From Marinobacter sp. LV10R510-11A (GTDB taxonomy: Bacteria > Pseudomonadota > Gammaproteobacteria > Pseudomonadales > Oleiphilaceae), in assembly GCF_900215155.1 (NCBI RefSeq), contig NZ_LT907980.1, forward strand, positions 992,001 to 1,056,000: a DNA stretch of 64,000 nucleotides. Direction: 5' to 3'. This document shows, piece after piece, positions 21,188 through 30,057 of the stretch (position 1 is the stretch's first letter; each line of letters starts with the position of its first letter). A program made the position numbers and the translations under genes. The notes under the pieces were generated by a model. The model had not been told where the DNA came from. It did not search any database and worked only from the letters and a program-made list of their open reading frames with translations.

Positions 21188-21232
21188 TACGCGCGCTAAT
21201 AGCGCCCGCACCAGAACAATCCCATTTACGTC

Positions 21233-21312
21233 GCCAGGGGAGTCCTGCCCACAGCAGGACTGAGAATGCTAAACCCTGGAACCTGATCCGGTTAATACCG
21301 GCGGAGGAAGTG
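21233..21312 (+). promoter_or_regulatory. TPP (THI-box) riboswitch
   Basis: The sequence carries the conserved THI-element blocks in order: GGGGAGTCCTG, a short variable hairpin, CTGAGA at 21260-21265, ACCCTGGAACCTGATC, and TAATACCGGCGGAGGAAG. The ribosome-binding GGAGG is inside the 3' strand, and the ATG follows at 21317, so TPP binding should block translation of the downstream symporter. Confidence 0.95.
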
Positions 21313-21316
21313 CGAC

Positions 21317-22687
21317 ATGTTAGTACCTGCTTCTCTGGCGCTTTCAGGCGCCCTCATTCTGTTTGCCTGGCTGGGTCTGCGAGCCCGTTTAGCTGACGGC
21401 GGTCTTGATGACTATATCACCGCCCGTAACAGCCAGGGTGCCCAGGCCATTGGCCTGTCTTTTTGTGCCTCGGGCATGGGCGCCTGGATTCTGTTTGCGC
21501 CACCGGAAGTTGGCGCTCTGGTCGGGCCAGTCGCACTTGCAGGTTATGCTGTCGGTGCTGCGCTGCCGTTTATTGTATTCGCCTTCTGTGGCCCCGCGAT
21601 TCGTCGATACTTGCCAGAAGGGCGCAGCATTGGCGAGTTTGCCCAGGCCTGTTACGGCAACGGCGTACGCCGCTGGGTAACGACTATCTCCGTACTCTAC
21701 ATGCTGTGTTTCCTGACTGCGGAACTGACCGCAATCGGTGCCATCACCAATCTGTTGTCCGAGCTTGACGGTAGTATCGCTATTGTCGCTGTCGCCGTGA
21801 CCACGCTGATCTACACCGCATGGGGCGGTCTGCGGGCCAGTCTTGAAACCGACCGCTGGCAGGCATTGCTGTTGCTGGCGCTGCTAATCGTCGTAGCCGT
21901 CGTGGCCTTGCCGCAACTGCCGAATGCACTCGATACGGCCAAACTGCCCGATATTCCGTTGTCCGCCTCACTGAGCGTTGCGCTGACGCTGGTGATTGCC
22001 GTAACCGCCGCTAATTTATTCCATCAGGGCTACTGGCAAAGACTCTGGGCAGCCGAGGATGATGGCGCGCTGGGCCGGGGGGCCATTCTGGGTGGCGGTA
22101 TTACCGTACTGGTAGTTGGGCTGGTTGGCGCACTGGGTATTGCGGCATCACTGAGCCTGGACGATATCGGCACTCCGCCGATCCCGTTCTTTGCCTTGCT
22201 GACACAGGCACCGGCCTGGCTCGGGATTGTCGCGCTGGTACTGGCGCTCTGTCTGGTAGCGTCGTCGGTGGATACCCTCCAGAACGCTCTGGCTTCAATG
22301 GCCGTTACAGAAAAGAAGGGCCTTTCACTGACATCCGCCCGCTGGATTACCTGCTTGTTGATGGTTCCGGTCGTGCTGGTTGCCTTGCAGGGTTACTCGG
22401 TGCTCCGGCTATTCCTGATCGCGGACCTGTTGTGCGCAACCTCGGTTATTCCGGTATTTCTGGGGCTCTGGTCGCGGATGACAACATCGGCCGCCGTTGC
22501 CGGTGCGATGGCAGGAATTGTGGGCGCGGTGCTGCCCGGTGCCGTGAGCACTGGCAGCGTAATGGCCGGTTTTGAAGCCGCCAGCTTCCCCGGCGGCATT
22601 CCCACACTGGTGCCTTTCCTGGGGGCGTTATGCGCCTCCGCTGTTGTCAGCGTCGCAGTGGCTTTGATGACACCAAGGAGCTGCTGA
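21317..22687 (+). CDS. SSS-family Na+ symporter under a TPP riboswitch (ThiV-like)
   Basis: This 456-residue inner-membrane protein has about 12-13 transmembrane segments in the solute:sodium symporter (PutP/PanF) pattern, including FCASGMGAWILFAPPEVGAL and SVDTLQNALASMA. Control by a TPP riboswitch makes thiamine or a precursor the likely cargo. Rodionov-type comparative work named such THI-regulated SSS proteins ThiV, with substrate unproven. No thiamine biosynthesis gene follows. The 110 bp to mqo hold a short open stretch I cannot assign and two TTGACG promoter-like hexamers. Confidence 0.85.
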   Translation: MLVPASLALSGALILFAWLGLRARLADGGLDDYITARNSQGAQAIGLSFCASGMGAWILFAPPEVGALVGPVALAGYAVGAALPFIVFAFCGPAIRRYLPEGRSIGEFAQACYGNGVRRWVTTISVLYMLCFLTAELTAIGAITNLLSELDGSIAIVAVAVTTLIYTAWGGLRASLETDRWQALLLLALLIVVAVVALPQLPNALDTAKLPDIPLSASLSVALTLVIAVTAANLFHQGYWQRLWAAEDDGALGRGAILGGGITVLVVGLVGALGIAASLSLDDIGTPPIPFFALLTQAPAWLGIVALVLALCLVASSVDTLQNALASMAVTEKKGLSLTSARWITCLLMVPVVLVALQGYSVLRLFLIADLLCATSVIPVFLGLWSRMTTSAAVAGAMAGIVGAVLPGAVSTGSVMAGFEAASFPGGIPTLVPFLGALCASAVVSVAVALMTPRSC

Positions 22688-22798
22688 CCTGATTGACCGT
22701 TCCTTCCCGCCCTATGTGGGCGTAGTCTATGAGTGCAAATATGGTGACACTGCCATTTTGACGAATGTCTAAAAACTTGACGCGAGCGAGTAGACTTT

Positions 22799-24262
22799 AT
22801 GAACGTAGTCATTATAGGCGCGGGGATTATGGGAACCACTTTTGCCACCTTGGCAAAAGAGATAGCACCGGATCTGGATATCACCATTTTAGAGAGACTG
22901 GACAGTGCCGGCGGAGGAAACTCCTCTCCATTCTGGAACGCCGGTACGGGACATGAAGCTAACTGTGAGCTTAATTATACTCCAGTGGATGGAGAGGCCA
23001 TTTCGATTGAAAAAGCTTATAAGATTCATGCCCAGTTCAATGTTGCCAAGCAGTTTTGGGCATATTTGATCGAAAAAGGGGCCATCAAAGACCCTAAAAC
23101 GTTTATTAATCAAACCAAGCATTGCACCATTGTTTCCGAATCCGCTATTGAAGAACTGCGATTACGGTTCAAGGAAATGTCGGCTCATCATTTTTTTGAG
23201 CACATGCGGTACTCCGAAGACTTTGATGAAATCAAGAGCTGGATTCCTTACACCATGGACGAGCGCCCACGCCATGAAAAAATGGCGGCTACCGTCATTG
23301 AGACAGGTACGGATGTTAATTTTGGTGCGTTAACGGAGCAAATGGCGGCCCACGCAATGCAGGACTTGGGTGTAAAGTTTGAGTATGGCACCCACGTTAA
23401 GCGCGTGCACAGGAGCCCGACCGAGCGGTGGGTTATCGAGGCTGAATGCAAAGGGAAACCGGTTCAGTACAAAGCGGATGTGCTTTTTGTCGGTGCCGGT
23501 GGGGGCGCATTTCCCCTTCTGAAAAAAAGCCACTTGCCGTTTCGAAACCGCTTCACCGGCTTTCCTGTGGGTGGGCGCTTTCTTCGGGCGCCGATCAGTG
23601 AAGAGCAGGCCGGGTATTACCAGGCTAAAACCTATGGCAAAGCGAAAGTGGGCGCGCCTCCCATGTCCGTGCCGCATCTGGATTTGCGGGTGGTTGACGG
23701 TAAGCATTACTTATTGTTTGGTCCTTTCGCCTCATTCAAACCTCTGCTTGAGAGAGGCCGTGGGTTTTTTGATTACCTCAGATCCATTCGGCCGCACGAC
23801 ATCCCGGGTTTGCTGAATGTAGCCTTAGAGAATTTCCCCTTGGTTAAATATCTGGTTTCAGAGACGTTCAAAGGCGAAAAGAGCATGTTCGAGGAGCTTG
23901 ATAGCTTTGCTCCGGGCTTGAGTAAACGATTTGACTGGAAACCGATTCAAGCCGGCCAGCGAGTGCAAATCATCAAAGACCGTGGTTTGCAGATGGGCAC
24001 AGAAATCATTGTGTCCAAGGACAAAACTTACGGGACCTTACTGGGGGCATCGCCCGGGGCGTCGGTTTCGCCTGAGGTTATGTTGCGCTGTCTGGAACAA
24101 TTGATACCGTCTATCTTTTATAAAGAGGAAGCTAAGAAAAAGAAGAATGAGATTTTTCCTGAGGATGATCTGGATACATTGATCAGTAATCCTGATCGTT
24201 ACCGGGAGATTCGCGATGCAGCTAACAAGCAGTTGGGGATAACTCAGACCAAGGCGCAATGA
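22799..24262 (+). CDS. mqo: Malate:quinone oxidoreductase
   Basis: This 487-residue FAD-dependent peripheral membrane enzyme oxidises malate to oxaloacetate and passes electrons to quinone. The N-terminal dinucleotide-binding motif is VVIIGAGIMGTTFA. The Mqo hallmark appears as NAGTGHEANCELNYTP, and the C-terminal substrate/FAD region as GTLLGASPGASVSPEVMLRC. The length matches the family. It appears monocistronic and stands at the left edge of the copper cluster. Confidence 0.95.
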   Translation: MNVVIIGAGIMGTTFATLAKEIAPDLDITILERLDSAGGGNSSPFWNAGTGHEANCELNYTPVDGEAISIEKAYKIHAQFNVAKQFWAYLIEKGAIKDPKTFINQTKHCTIVSESAIEELRLRFKEMSAHHFFEHMRYSEDFDEIKSWIPYTMDERPRHEKMAATVIETGTDVNFGALTEQMAAHAMQDLGVKFEYGTHVKRVHRSPTERWVIEAECKGKPVQYKADVLFVGAGGGAFPLLKKSHLPFRNRFTGFPVGGRFLRAPISEEQAGYYQAKTYGKAKVGAPPMSVPHLDLRVVDGKHYLLFGPFASFKPLLERGRGFFDYLRSIRPHDIPGLLNVALENFPLVKYLVSETFKGEKSMFEELDSFAPGLSKRFDWKPIQAGQRVQIIKDRGLQMGTEIIVSKDKTYGTLLGASPGASVSPEVMLRCLEQLIPSIFYKEEAKKKKNEIFPEDDLDTLISNPDRYREIRDAANKQLGITQTKAQ

Positions 24263-24421
24263 GTTCGACCTTCACTGCCAATAGTCCTGACCCGCAGGCG
24301 CAATTTATGATTCATATCAAATAGCCATTTAAAAACCGGCGTTGCTCACCGATTTTCAGTATCAGTTCAGGTTGAGATGTTGTGATAGGGGCATTGCAAA
24401 TTGGCTAAGAGGTGCAAAGCC

Positions 24422-24775
24422 ATGATCCATGCTCATAAAGCAACAAACCAGGCGCAATTTCTGCTTCGACGTAAACTGACTGTTGACGGAATGATCGACA
24501 GCCAGTGGGAGGACTTGATTCAGGAGCTGAACCATCATCCGTGCGTTGATTTTGCCGAGCGCAAATCGAAAAATCGGTTGATTGCCACTTTTGACGCCAC
24601 CCATTGGTCTACCGACGCTCTGATTGAGCTTGTTGGGGCGAATGGCGGTCATTTGGAAGGCGGCTGGTGGGAGCGTCAAAAACTGGCGCGGTACCGATTC
24701 GGTGATGAAAACATTCGGGCCAACGCCAACCTTGATCCCTTCTGCTGTTCAAAAATTCCACCGATGAAAAAGTAA
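24422..24775 (+). CDS. Small protein of unknown function at the head of the copper cluster
   Basis: About 117 residues from the internal ATG at 24422 (an ATG or TTG further upstream would add 7). The alternation QFLLRRKLTVDGMIDSQWEDL, then RLIATFDATHWSTDALIELV, suggests a beta-alpha-beta-beta-alpha fold like heavy-metal-associated domains but without the CxxC metal site. A CC pair occurs near the C-terminus (DPFCCSKIP). It is 11 bp upstream of the APC permease, so probably in its operon. Function unknown. Confidence 0.6.
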   Translation: MIHAHKATNQAQFLLRRKLTVDGMIDSQWEDLIQELNHHPCVDFAERKSKNRLIATFDATHWSTDALIELVGANGGHLEGGWWERQKLARYRFGDENIRANANLDPFCCSKIPPMKK

Positions 24776-24786
24776 CGGGAGGCTAC

Positions 24787-26145
24787 ATGGGAGTTAGCAA
24801 GGAGCAGGATAGGAAGTCCCGCTACAAAGAGGGCAGTTTGACGTTATCCGGCACAGTTATGCTGGGCACCGGCGTCATGATCGGCGCCGGCATCTTTGCG
24901 CTTACCGGGCAGATGGCCGAAATGACAGGAGCGCTGTTCCCGCTGGCGTTTCTGGCTGCGGCGGTGATCGTTTCCTTTAGTTCGTATTCCTACATCAAAA
25001 TCTCCAATGCTTATCCGTCAGCCGGCGGTATTGGCATGTACCTGCATAAAGCTTACGGCGATCGCTTACCCACAGCCTTCCACGCCCTGCTCATGTATTT
25101 CTCGATGGTGATCGCCCAGAGCTTTCTGGCTCGTACCTTCGGCTCCTACACCATGCAGCTGTTCGGCGGCGATGATAGTGGGCTTATGGTGCCCATTCTC
25201 GGGGTGTCACTCATTTTGGTAGCGTTTGTGATCAACCTGTTGGGCAACCGGATGGTTCAGGGGGTGGCGTCCTTCATTGGTGTGTTAAAGATCGGCGGCA
25301 TTCTGATTATTGGACTGGTCGGTGTCTGGTTGGCCGACAGCCTTGCCGTCGACTTTTCCAATACGGGAGAGGCCGGTGCCGTTGGCAATTTCCTGGGCGC
25401 AACGGCGTTGGGCATACTGGCGTTTAAGGGTTTTACCACGATTACAAACAGCGGCTCCGAAGTTAAAGACCCGCATCGCAATGTTGGCCGCGCCATCGTG
25501 ATTTCAATTGCCGCCTGCGTGGTAATTTACACCTTGGTTGGTTTCGCCGTTTCAAGCAATCTTTCCCTCGCCGAAATTATTGAGAGCCGGGATTACTCCT
25601 TGGCGGCCGCCGCACGCCCGGCGCTGGGCGAGTATGGTGTGTGGTTCACGGTAGCCATTGCCATGATGGCAACGGCGGGTGGCATTCTTGCCAGCATATT
25701 TGCGGTGTCTCGCATGTTGGCCATGCTGACCGAAATGAAACTGGTCCCCCACAGCCACTTCGGCATGTCCGGAAGCATTCAGAAACACACACTTGTCTAC
25801 ACGGTGGTGCTGGGCCTGATTCTAACCGCCTTTTTCGATCTTTCACGGATTGCAGCGCTCGGGATTATCTTCTATCTGATTATGGATATCGCCATTCATT
25901 GGGGGGTGTTGCGTTACCTGCGTGAGGATGTGAAGGCGACGATATGGGTGCCATCTGTGGCGATCGTTCTGGATCTGATGGTGCTGGGTGGTTTTGTCTG
26001 GGTAAAGCTGAGTTCAGATCCCTTCGTGCTTGGTGTAGCAATTGCCACCATGATCGTGATCGCGATTGGCGAACAGATTTTTTTGAAATCTTCAGCAAGA
26101 AAAAAAGCGATGGACGATGAAGATTCTCACGCGCATCACCATTAA
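24787..26145 (+). CDS. APC-superfamily permease with His-rich C-terminus
   Basis: This 452-residue membrane protein has about 12 transmembrane segments and the APC motif GTGVMIGAGIFALTGQMAEM in helix 1. A central region (ALGILAFKGFTTITNSGSEVKDP) is conserved in amino-acid permeases. The C-terminus ends DDEDSHAHHH, a likely metal-touching tail. It lies in a run with the copper ATPase. Amino-acid uptake, perhaps to supply metal-chelating residues, is a guess from context. Confidence 0.85.
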   Translation: MGVSKEQDRKSRYKEGSLTLSGTVMLGTGVMIGAGIFALTGQMAEMTGALFPLAFLAAAVIVSFSSYSYIKISNAYPSAGGIGMYLHKAYGDRLPTAFHALLMYFSMVIAQSFLARTFGSYTMQLFGGDDSGLMVPILGVSLILVAFVINLLGNRMVQGVASFIGVLKIGGILIIGLVGVWLADSLAVDFSNTGEAGAVGNFLGATALGILAFKGFTTITNSGSEVKDPHRNVGRAIVISIAACVVIYTLVGFAVSSNLSLAEIIESRDYSLAAAARPALGEYGVWFTVAIAMMATAGGILASIFAVSRMLAMLTEMKLVPHSHFGMSGSIQKHTLVYTVVLGLILTAFFDLSRIAALGIIFYLIMDIAIHWGVLRYLREDVKATIWVPSVAIVLDLMVLGGFVWVKLSSDPFVLGVAIATMIVIAIGEQIFLKSSARKKAMDDEDSHAHHH

Positions 26146-26175
26146 TATCTTCAAAAAAAGGGAAAGGGCAATCTC

Positions 26176-26403
26176 ATGATGGACGAGAACATGTTTGGGA
26201 ACACCATGTGGGCCGGGCATTGGCTGTGGATGCTGGTGATTGCGATTGTAGTCGTTATACCGGTATGGCGAATCTGTCAGCGTGCGGGATATCCAGGCTG
26301 GCTGGGATTCCTGATGCTGGTTCCGATGGTCAATCTGGCGTTGTTGTATTTCATCGCTTTTGCCAACTGGCCCGCTGATAAGACAGGAGCACGAAATGGG
26401 TGA
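26176..26403 (+). CDS. Small two-helix membrane protein
   Basis: This 75-residue protein has two hydrophobic helices separated by [12 protein letters not shown], and an N-terminus rich in Met, His and Trp. It overlaps the copper ATPase start by 8 bp (ATGGGTGA), so the two are translationally coupled. It may be an accessory to the ATPase; no characterised homologue comes to mind. Confidence 0.7.
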   Translation: MMDENMFGNTMWAGHWLWMLVIAIVVVIPVWRICQRAGYPGWLGFLMLVPMVNLALLYFIAFANWPADKTGARNG

Positions 26404-28702
26404 GCATTCTGTAAAAGACCCCGTGTGCGGGATGTCCGTCGATCCCCATACCGCAGAGCATCGCAGCAAGCATGCGGGCAAGACCTGGTATTTCTGTTCG
26501 TCCGGATGCCAGTCGAAGTTCGAAGGCGATCCACAGAAGTACCTCGGTGACAAGAGTGAACCGGCAGAGCCGGTAGCGCCCGGCACCATGTACACCTGCC
26601 CGATGCATCCGGAGATTCGTCAGCAGGGGCCAGGCGATTGCCCTATTTGTGGGATGGCGCTTGAGCCGGAGGAGGTGAGTCTTGATGACGGACCCTCCGA
26701 AGAACTCACTGACATGACTCGTCGTTTCTGGATCGGTCTGGCCCTGGCGCTTCCTGTTTTTTTGCTTGAAATGGGTGGTCACTTTTTTGGGATTGACCAG
26801 ATTGTGTCGCCACAAATCTCCAATTGGATTCAGTTGATTCTGGCCACGCCAGTGGTCGTCTGGTGTGGCGCGCCATTCTTCGTTCGTGGCTGGAAATCAG
26901 TCCTCAGCCGCAACTTGAATATGTTCACATTGATTGCCATTGGCACTGGCGTCGCGTTGATTTATAGCCTTGTCGCTACCTTGGTGCCGCAAATCTTTCC
27001 GGATGCCTTCCGGCAGGCGGATGGTTCGGTTGCGGTGTATTTCGAGGCCGCTGCCGTCATTGTGGTGCTGGTTTTGCTCGGGCAGGTACTGGAACTGCGG
27101 GCCCGGGAGAAGACCTCCGGCGCCATCAAGGCCCTGCTCGATCTCGCACCAGCAACCGCGAGAAAGCTGGGCGATGAAGGCGACGAGTCCGATGTTTCCC
27201 TCGACCAGGTAAAAGTCGGCGACCGCCTCCGGGTTCGCCCCGGCGACAAGGTGCCATTGGATGGCGAAGTCCTTGAAGGTAGCTCGAATGTGGATGAATC
27301 CATGGTGACCGGAGAGCCTTTGGCGGTCAGCAAAAAGACGGGCGACCAGGTGGTTGGTGGCAGCATCAATCAGCAGGGCAGCTTCATCATGCGCGCCGAC
27401 AAAGTGGGGCGCGACACCATGCTGTCGCAGATCGTGCAGATGGTGGCCAGCGCACAACGTAGTCGTGCGCCGATTCAGGGCCTGGCGGACAAAGTTGCCG
27501 GCTGGTTTGTTCCTGTGGTCATCGTCATCGCTGCTATTGCGTTTATTGTCTGGTCCATTTTCGGGCCGCCACCATCAATGGCGTTCGGGCTTATTGCAGC
27601 GGTCAGTGTGTTGATCATTGCCTGCCCCTGCGCACTCGGTCTGGCAACCCCCATGTCCATCATGGTCGGCGTTGGACGCGGCGCCCAGAGCGGTGTTCTG
27701 ATCAGAGATGCGGAAGCTTTGGAGCGCATGGAGAAAGTCGATACTGTGGTGGTGGATAAAACCGGCACCCTGACCGAGGGCAAACCTCAGGTGACGAGGT
27801 TGGTTCCGGCAAACGGTTTCAGCGATGATGACCTGATGCGATACGCCGGTGGTCTCGAAAAGGGCAGTGAGCATCCTTTGGCTCATGCCATTCTCGAAAA
27901 AGCCAAAACCATGGAGTTGAAATTGCCGGACGCTGAGGATTTCGACTCCCCGAACGGTAAAGGCGTCACCGGCAAGATCGATGGAAAAAAGGTTCTGCTT
28001 GGCAATCGGTTGCTGATGGAGGCAGAAAGCGTCGATACCTCCGACTTCGATGAAGAAGCGGACCAGCTGAGAAAAGACGGCGCTACCGTGATCTTTGCGT
28101 CCGTGGATGGAAAAATATGTGGTTTGCTAGCGATTGCGGACCCGGTCAAGGAGACCACGGCAGCGGCAATAACGGCTCTGCAAAAGGAAGGGATTCGGGT
28201 GGTGATGCTGACCGGAGACAACCGAACCTCCGCCGAAGCCGTGGCCCGCAAGCTCCATATTGATGAGGTGGAAGCGGAAGTACTGCCGGAAGACAAGGGC
28301 AAAATCATTCAGCGTCTGAAGGATGAGGGTCGCATTGTGGTTATGGCCGGCGATGGTGTGAACGATGCACCAGCCCTGGCCACTGCAGACGTCGGTATTG
28401 CCATGGGAACCGGGACGGACGTGGCCATTGAAAGCGCGGGTATTACGCTGTTGCGCGGCGATCTGATGGGTATTGTTGAAGCACGGAAGTTGTCAAAGGC
28501 AACTATGCGCAATATCCGGCAGAACCTGTTTTTCGCGTTTGTTTACAACACCGCTGGCGTGCCGATTGCGGCGGGGGTCTTGTATCCAGTTGCCGGCATC
28601 CTGCTGTCGCCCATCATTGCGGCTGCGGCAATGTCGTTGTCTTCGGTAAGCGTCATTACGAATGCCCTACGATTGAGGGTAGTGAAACTATCAGACGACT
28701 AG
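26396..28702 (+). CDS. P1B-type copper-exporting ATPase
   Basis: This 768-residue pump exports Cu(I) (or Ag(I)) from the cytoplasm using ATP. I chose the ATG at 26396 because AGGAG precedes it. Instead of CxxC HMA domains the N-terminus has a YHS-type domain ([10 protein letters not shown]) and a heavy-metal-binding YTCPMHPEI...CPICGMAL module. Eight transmembrane segments follow, with the CPC metal site at 410-412, the phosphorylation site D454 in DKTGTLT, the SEHPLAHA nucleotide-binding motif and GDGVND at 652-657. All catalytic elements are intact. It is the centre of the 24.4-29.7 kb cluster. Confidence 0.95.
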   Translation: MGEHSVKDPVCGMSVDPHTAEHRSKHAGKTWYFCSSGCQSKFEGDPQKYLGDKSEPAEPVAPGTMYTCPMHPEIRQQGPGDCPICGMALEPEEVSLDDGPSEELTDMTRRFWIGLALALPVFLLEMGGHFFGIDQIVSPQISNWIQLILATPVVVWCGAPFFVRGWKSVLSRNLNMFTLIAIGTGVALIYSLVATLVPQIFPDAFRQADGSVAVYFEAAAVIVVLVLLGQVLELRAREKTSGAIKALLDLAPATARKLGDEGDESDVSLDQVKVGDRLRVRPGDKVPLDGEVLEGSSNVDESMVTGEPLAVSKKTGDQVVGGSINQQGSFIMRADKVGRDTMLSQIVQMVASAQRSRAPIQGLADKVAGWFVPVVIVIAAIAFIVWSIFGPPPSMAFGLIAAVSVLIIACPCALGLATPMSIMVGVGRGAQSGVLIRDAEALERMEKVDTVVVDKTGTLTEGKPQVTRLVPANGFSDDDLMRYAGGLEKGSEHPLAHAILEKAKTMELKLPDAEDFDSPNGKGVTGKIDGKKVLLGNRLLMEAESVDTSDFDEEADQLRKDGATVIFASVDGKICGLLAIADPVKETTAAAITALQKEGIRVVMLTGDNRTSAEAVARKLHIDEVEAEVLPEDKGKIIQRLKDEGRIVVMAGDGVNDAPALATADVGIAMGTGTDVAIESAGITLLRGDLMGIVEARKLSKATMRNIRQNLFFAFVYNTAGVPIAAGVLYPVAGILLSPIIAAAAMSLSSVSVITNALRLRVVKLSDD

Positions 28703-28737
28703 GCTGATGGAGCCTCCCCCGGAAAAAGGAGATGTGT

Positions 28738-29124
28738 ATGTCTTATACAATGGATCGCGTTATTCAGGATGCCGATTTTGCTGAAGTGGACGAACGAACC
28801 CGTAAGGCCCTTGCCGATCGGGGCTTTGGGATTTTGACGGAAATAGACGTCAAGGCGACCATGAAAAAGAAACTGGACAAGGATATGCTCGCCTACACAA
28901 TTCTCGGGGCATGTAATCCAGACATGGCTTGGGAAGCGATCGGCGTAGAACCTCGGGTAGGAGCAATGTTGCCATGCAACGTTATTCTTCGCGAGACAAC
29001 CGAGGGTGTTGAAGTCAGTGCGGTTGATCCCGTTTCATCCATGAGCGCAATCGACAATGAGCAGCTCAAGCAGGTTGCGGGTGAGGTGAGAGATACGCTG
29101 TCTGAAGTTATCAACGCAATCTGA
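28738..29124 (+). CDS. DUF302 protein
   Basis: This protein of about 128 residues matches the DUF302 pattern: FGILTEIDVKATMKKKL, then YTILGACNPDMAWEAI and GAMLPCNVILRE. The start at 28738 has AAAGGAG at correct spacing; an ATG 6 bp earlier is too close to that site. DUF302 proteins often accompany copper and sulfur-stress genes, but their activity is not established. It lies 35 bp after the copper ATPase. Confidence 0.85.
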   Translation: MSYTMDRVIQDADFAEVDERTRKALADRGFGILTEIDVKATMKKKLDKDMLAYTILGACNPDMAWEAIGVEPRVGAMLPCNVILRETTEGVEVSAVDPVSSMSAIDNEQLKQVAGEVRDTLSEVINAI

Positions 29125-29257
29125 CGGCTGAATCGACCAGCCAAAGAAATTGATGTACAGCAATCGAGAGGTTGATTTGAGCATAAATTCAGGTCCGATT
29201 CAGGTGGATGCAGTTAACTGGATATGTCGCAAATCGACCTCGTTAAGGAGCTTCGCT

Positions 29258-29731
29258 ATGAAGAGTTTCACCAAAGTAATCGCAATCTCGTTGATTATGG
29301 CCACACCGGTTGTCTGGGCGCAGGGTTCAGGTAACCAGCAGAGGTCCGGTGGCATGATGATGTCCTCAGAACAAACGCAGGAAATGCAGCAGAATATGTC
29401 CCGCATGCAGAATATGACCGGCCAGATGCGGCAAAATCCCGGACAAGACCATCAAGGGCTCATGCAGGAGCATATGGAGCGCATGCAAGAGCAGATGCGC
29501 ATGATGCGGGACGGTATGATGGGCAACCGGGGCATGATGGATGGCCAAGGAATGATGAAAGGCGAGGGAATGATGAATGATCAAGGTATGCAGGGGAATC
29601 CCAGCCAGGCCCAACCTGCAATTAAACCGGAGGATCGCTTCCAGTTTATGGAAAAACGCATGGATCAGATGCAGTTGATGATGGAGCAAATGCTGGAGCA
29701 TCAGCAGGAGTTGCAAGGCCGCTCGAAATAA
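29258..29731 (+). CDS. Exported Met/Gln-rich protein, probable periplasmic copper binder
   Basis: The ATG at 29258 has AAGGAG 11 bp upstream and starts a Sec signal peptide (MKSFTKVIAISLIMATPVVW, cleavage near AQG). The mature part (about 135 residues) is exceptionally rich in Met, Gln and Gly, with repeated MMxGxGMM and MQEQMRMMRDG patterns ideal for Cu(I) thioether ligation. A final amphipathic helix (MDQMQLMMEQMLEHQQELQ) may form a coiled coil. It closes the copper ATPase cluster. Function is inferred from composition and context. Confidence 0.75.
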   Translation: MKSFTKVIAISLIMATPVVWAQGSGNQQRSGGMMMSSEQTQEMQQNMSRMQNMTGQMRQNPGQDHQGLMQEHMERMQEQMRMMRDGMMGNRGMMDGQGMMKGEGMMNDQGMQGNPSQAQPAIKPEDRFQFMEKRMDQMQLMMEQMLEHQQELQGRSK

Positions 29732-30057
29732 TTCTCTGACATTGACGATCATCTGGAATGCCCGAGCTTTCTGGACACTTCGAAGCCTCACGCTGAAGCT
29801 GTCTCGAAAGCCTCTGGGCTTAATCGGCCCAGATGGCTGTGGCGCCGGTTTCGATTATAGAATGTTCTAGGCTTTATGGATCGCTTGCGATGCTTAAAGC
29901 AGATTACACATGGTGCGCACCGGAAATTCGCCGCTATTGTCAGCCGTCAGAGATAAACCGATCGGCTTGTTCACCATCAGGTTCAATCCCGACGCGTGCG
30001 CAGATGTCCTCAATCTGTGCGGTTAACTCTCCGAAACTGAAACGTAATAAAATTCGA
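29732..30057. other. Gene-poor stretch left of the IS66 element
   Basis: No gene is supported here. On the minus strand between about 29950 and 30050 there is an open stretch of about 33 codons (including GELTAQIEDICARVG) ending at TGA. It could be the 3' remnant of a gene cut by the IS element at 30058, but I cannot name it. A small GGGC/GCCC hairpin lies near 29820. Confidence 0.4.

Noticed and set aside
22688..22772. Thiamine-gene remnant behind the riboswitch-controlled symporter
   Set aside because: A 25-30 codon open stretch (with SFPPYVGVVYEC) follows, but I cannot match it to any thiamine enzyme.
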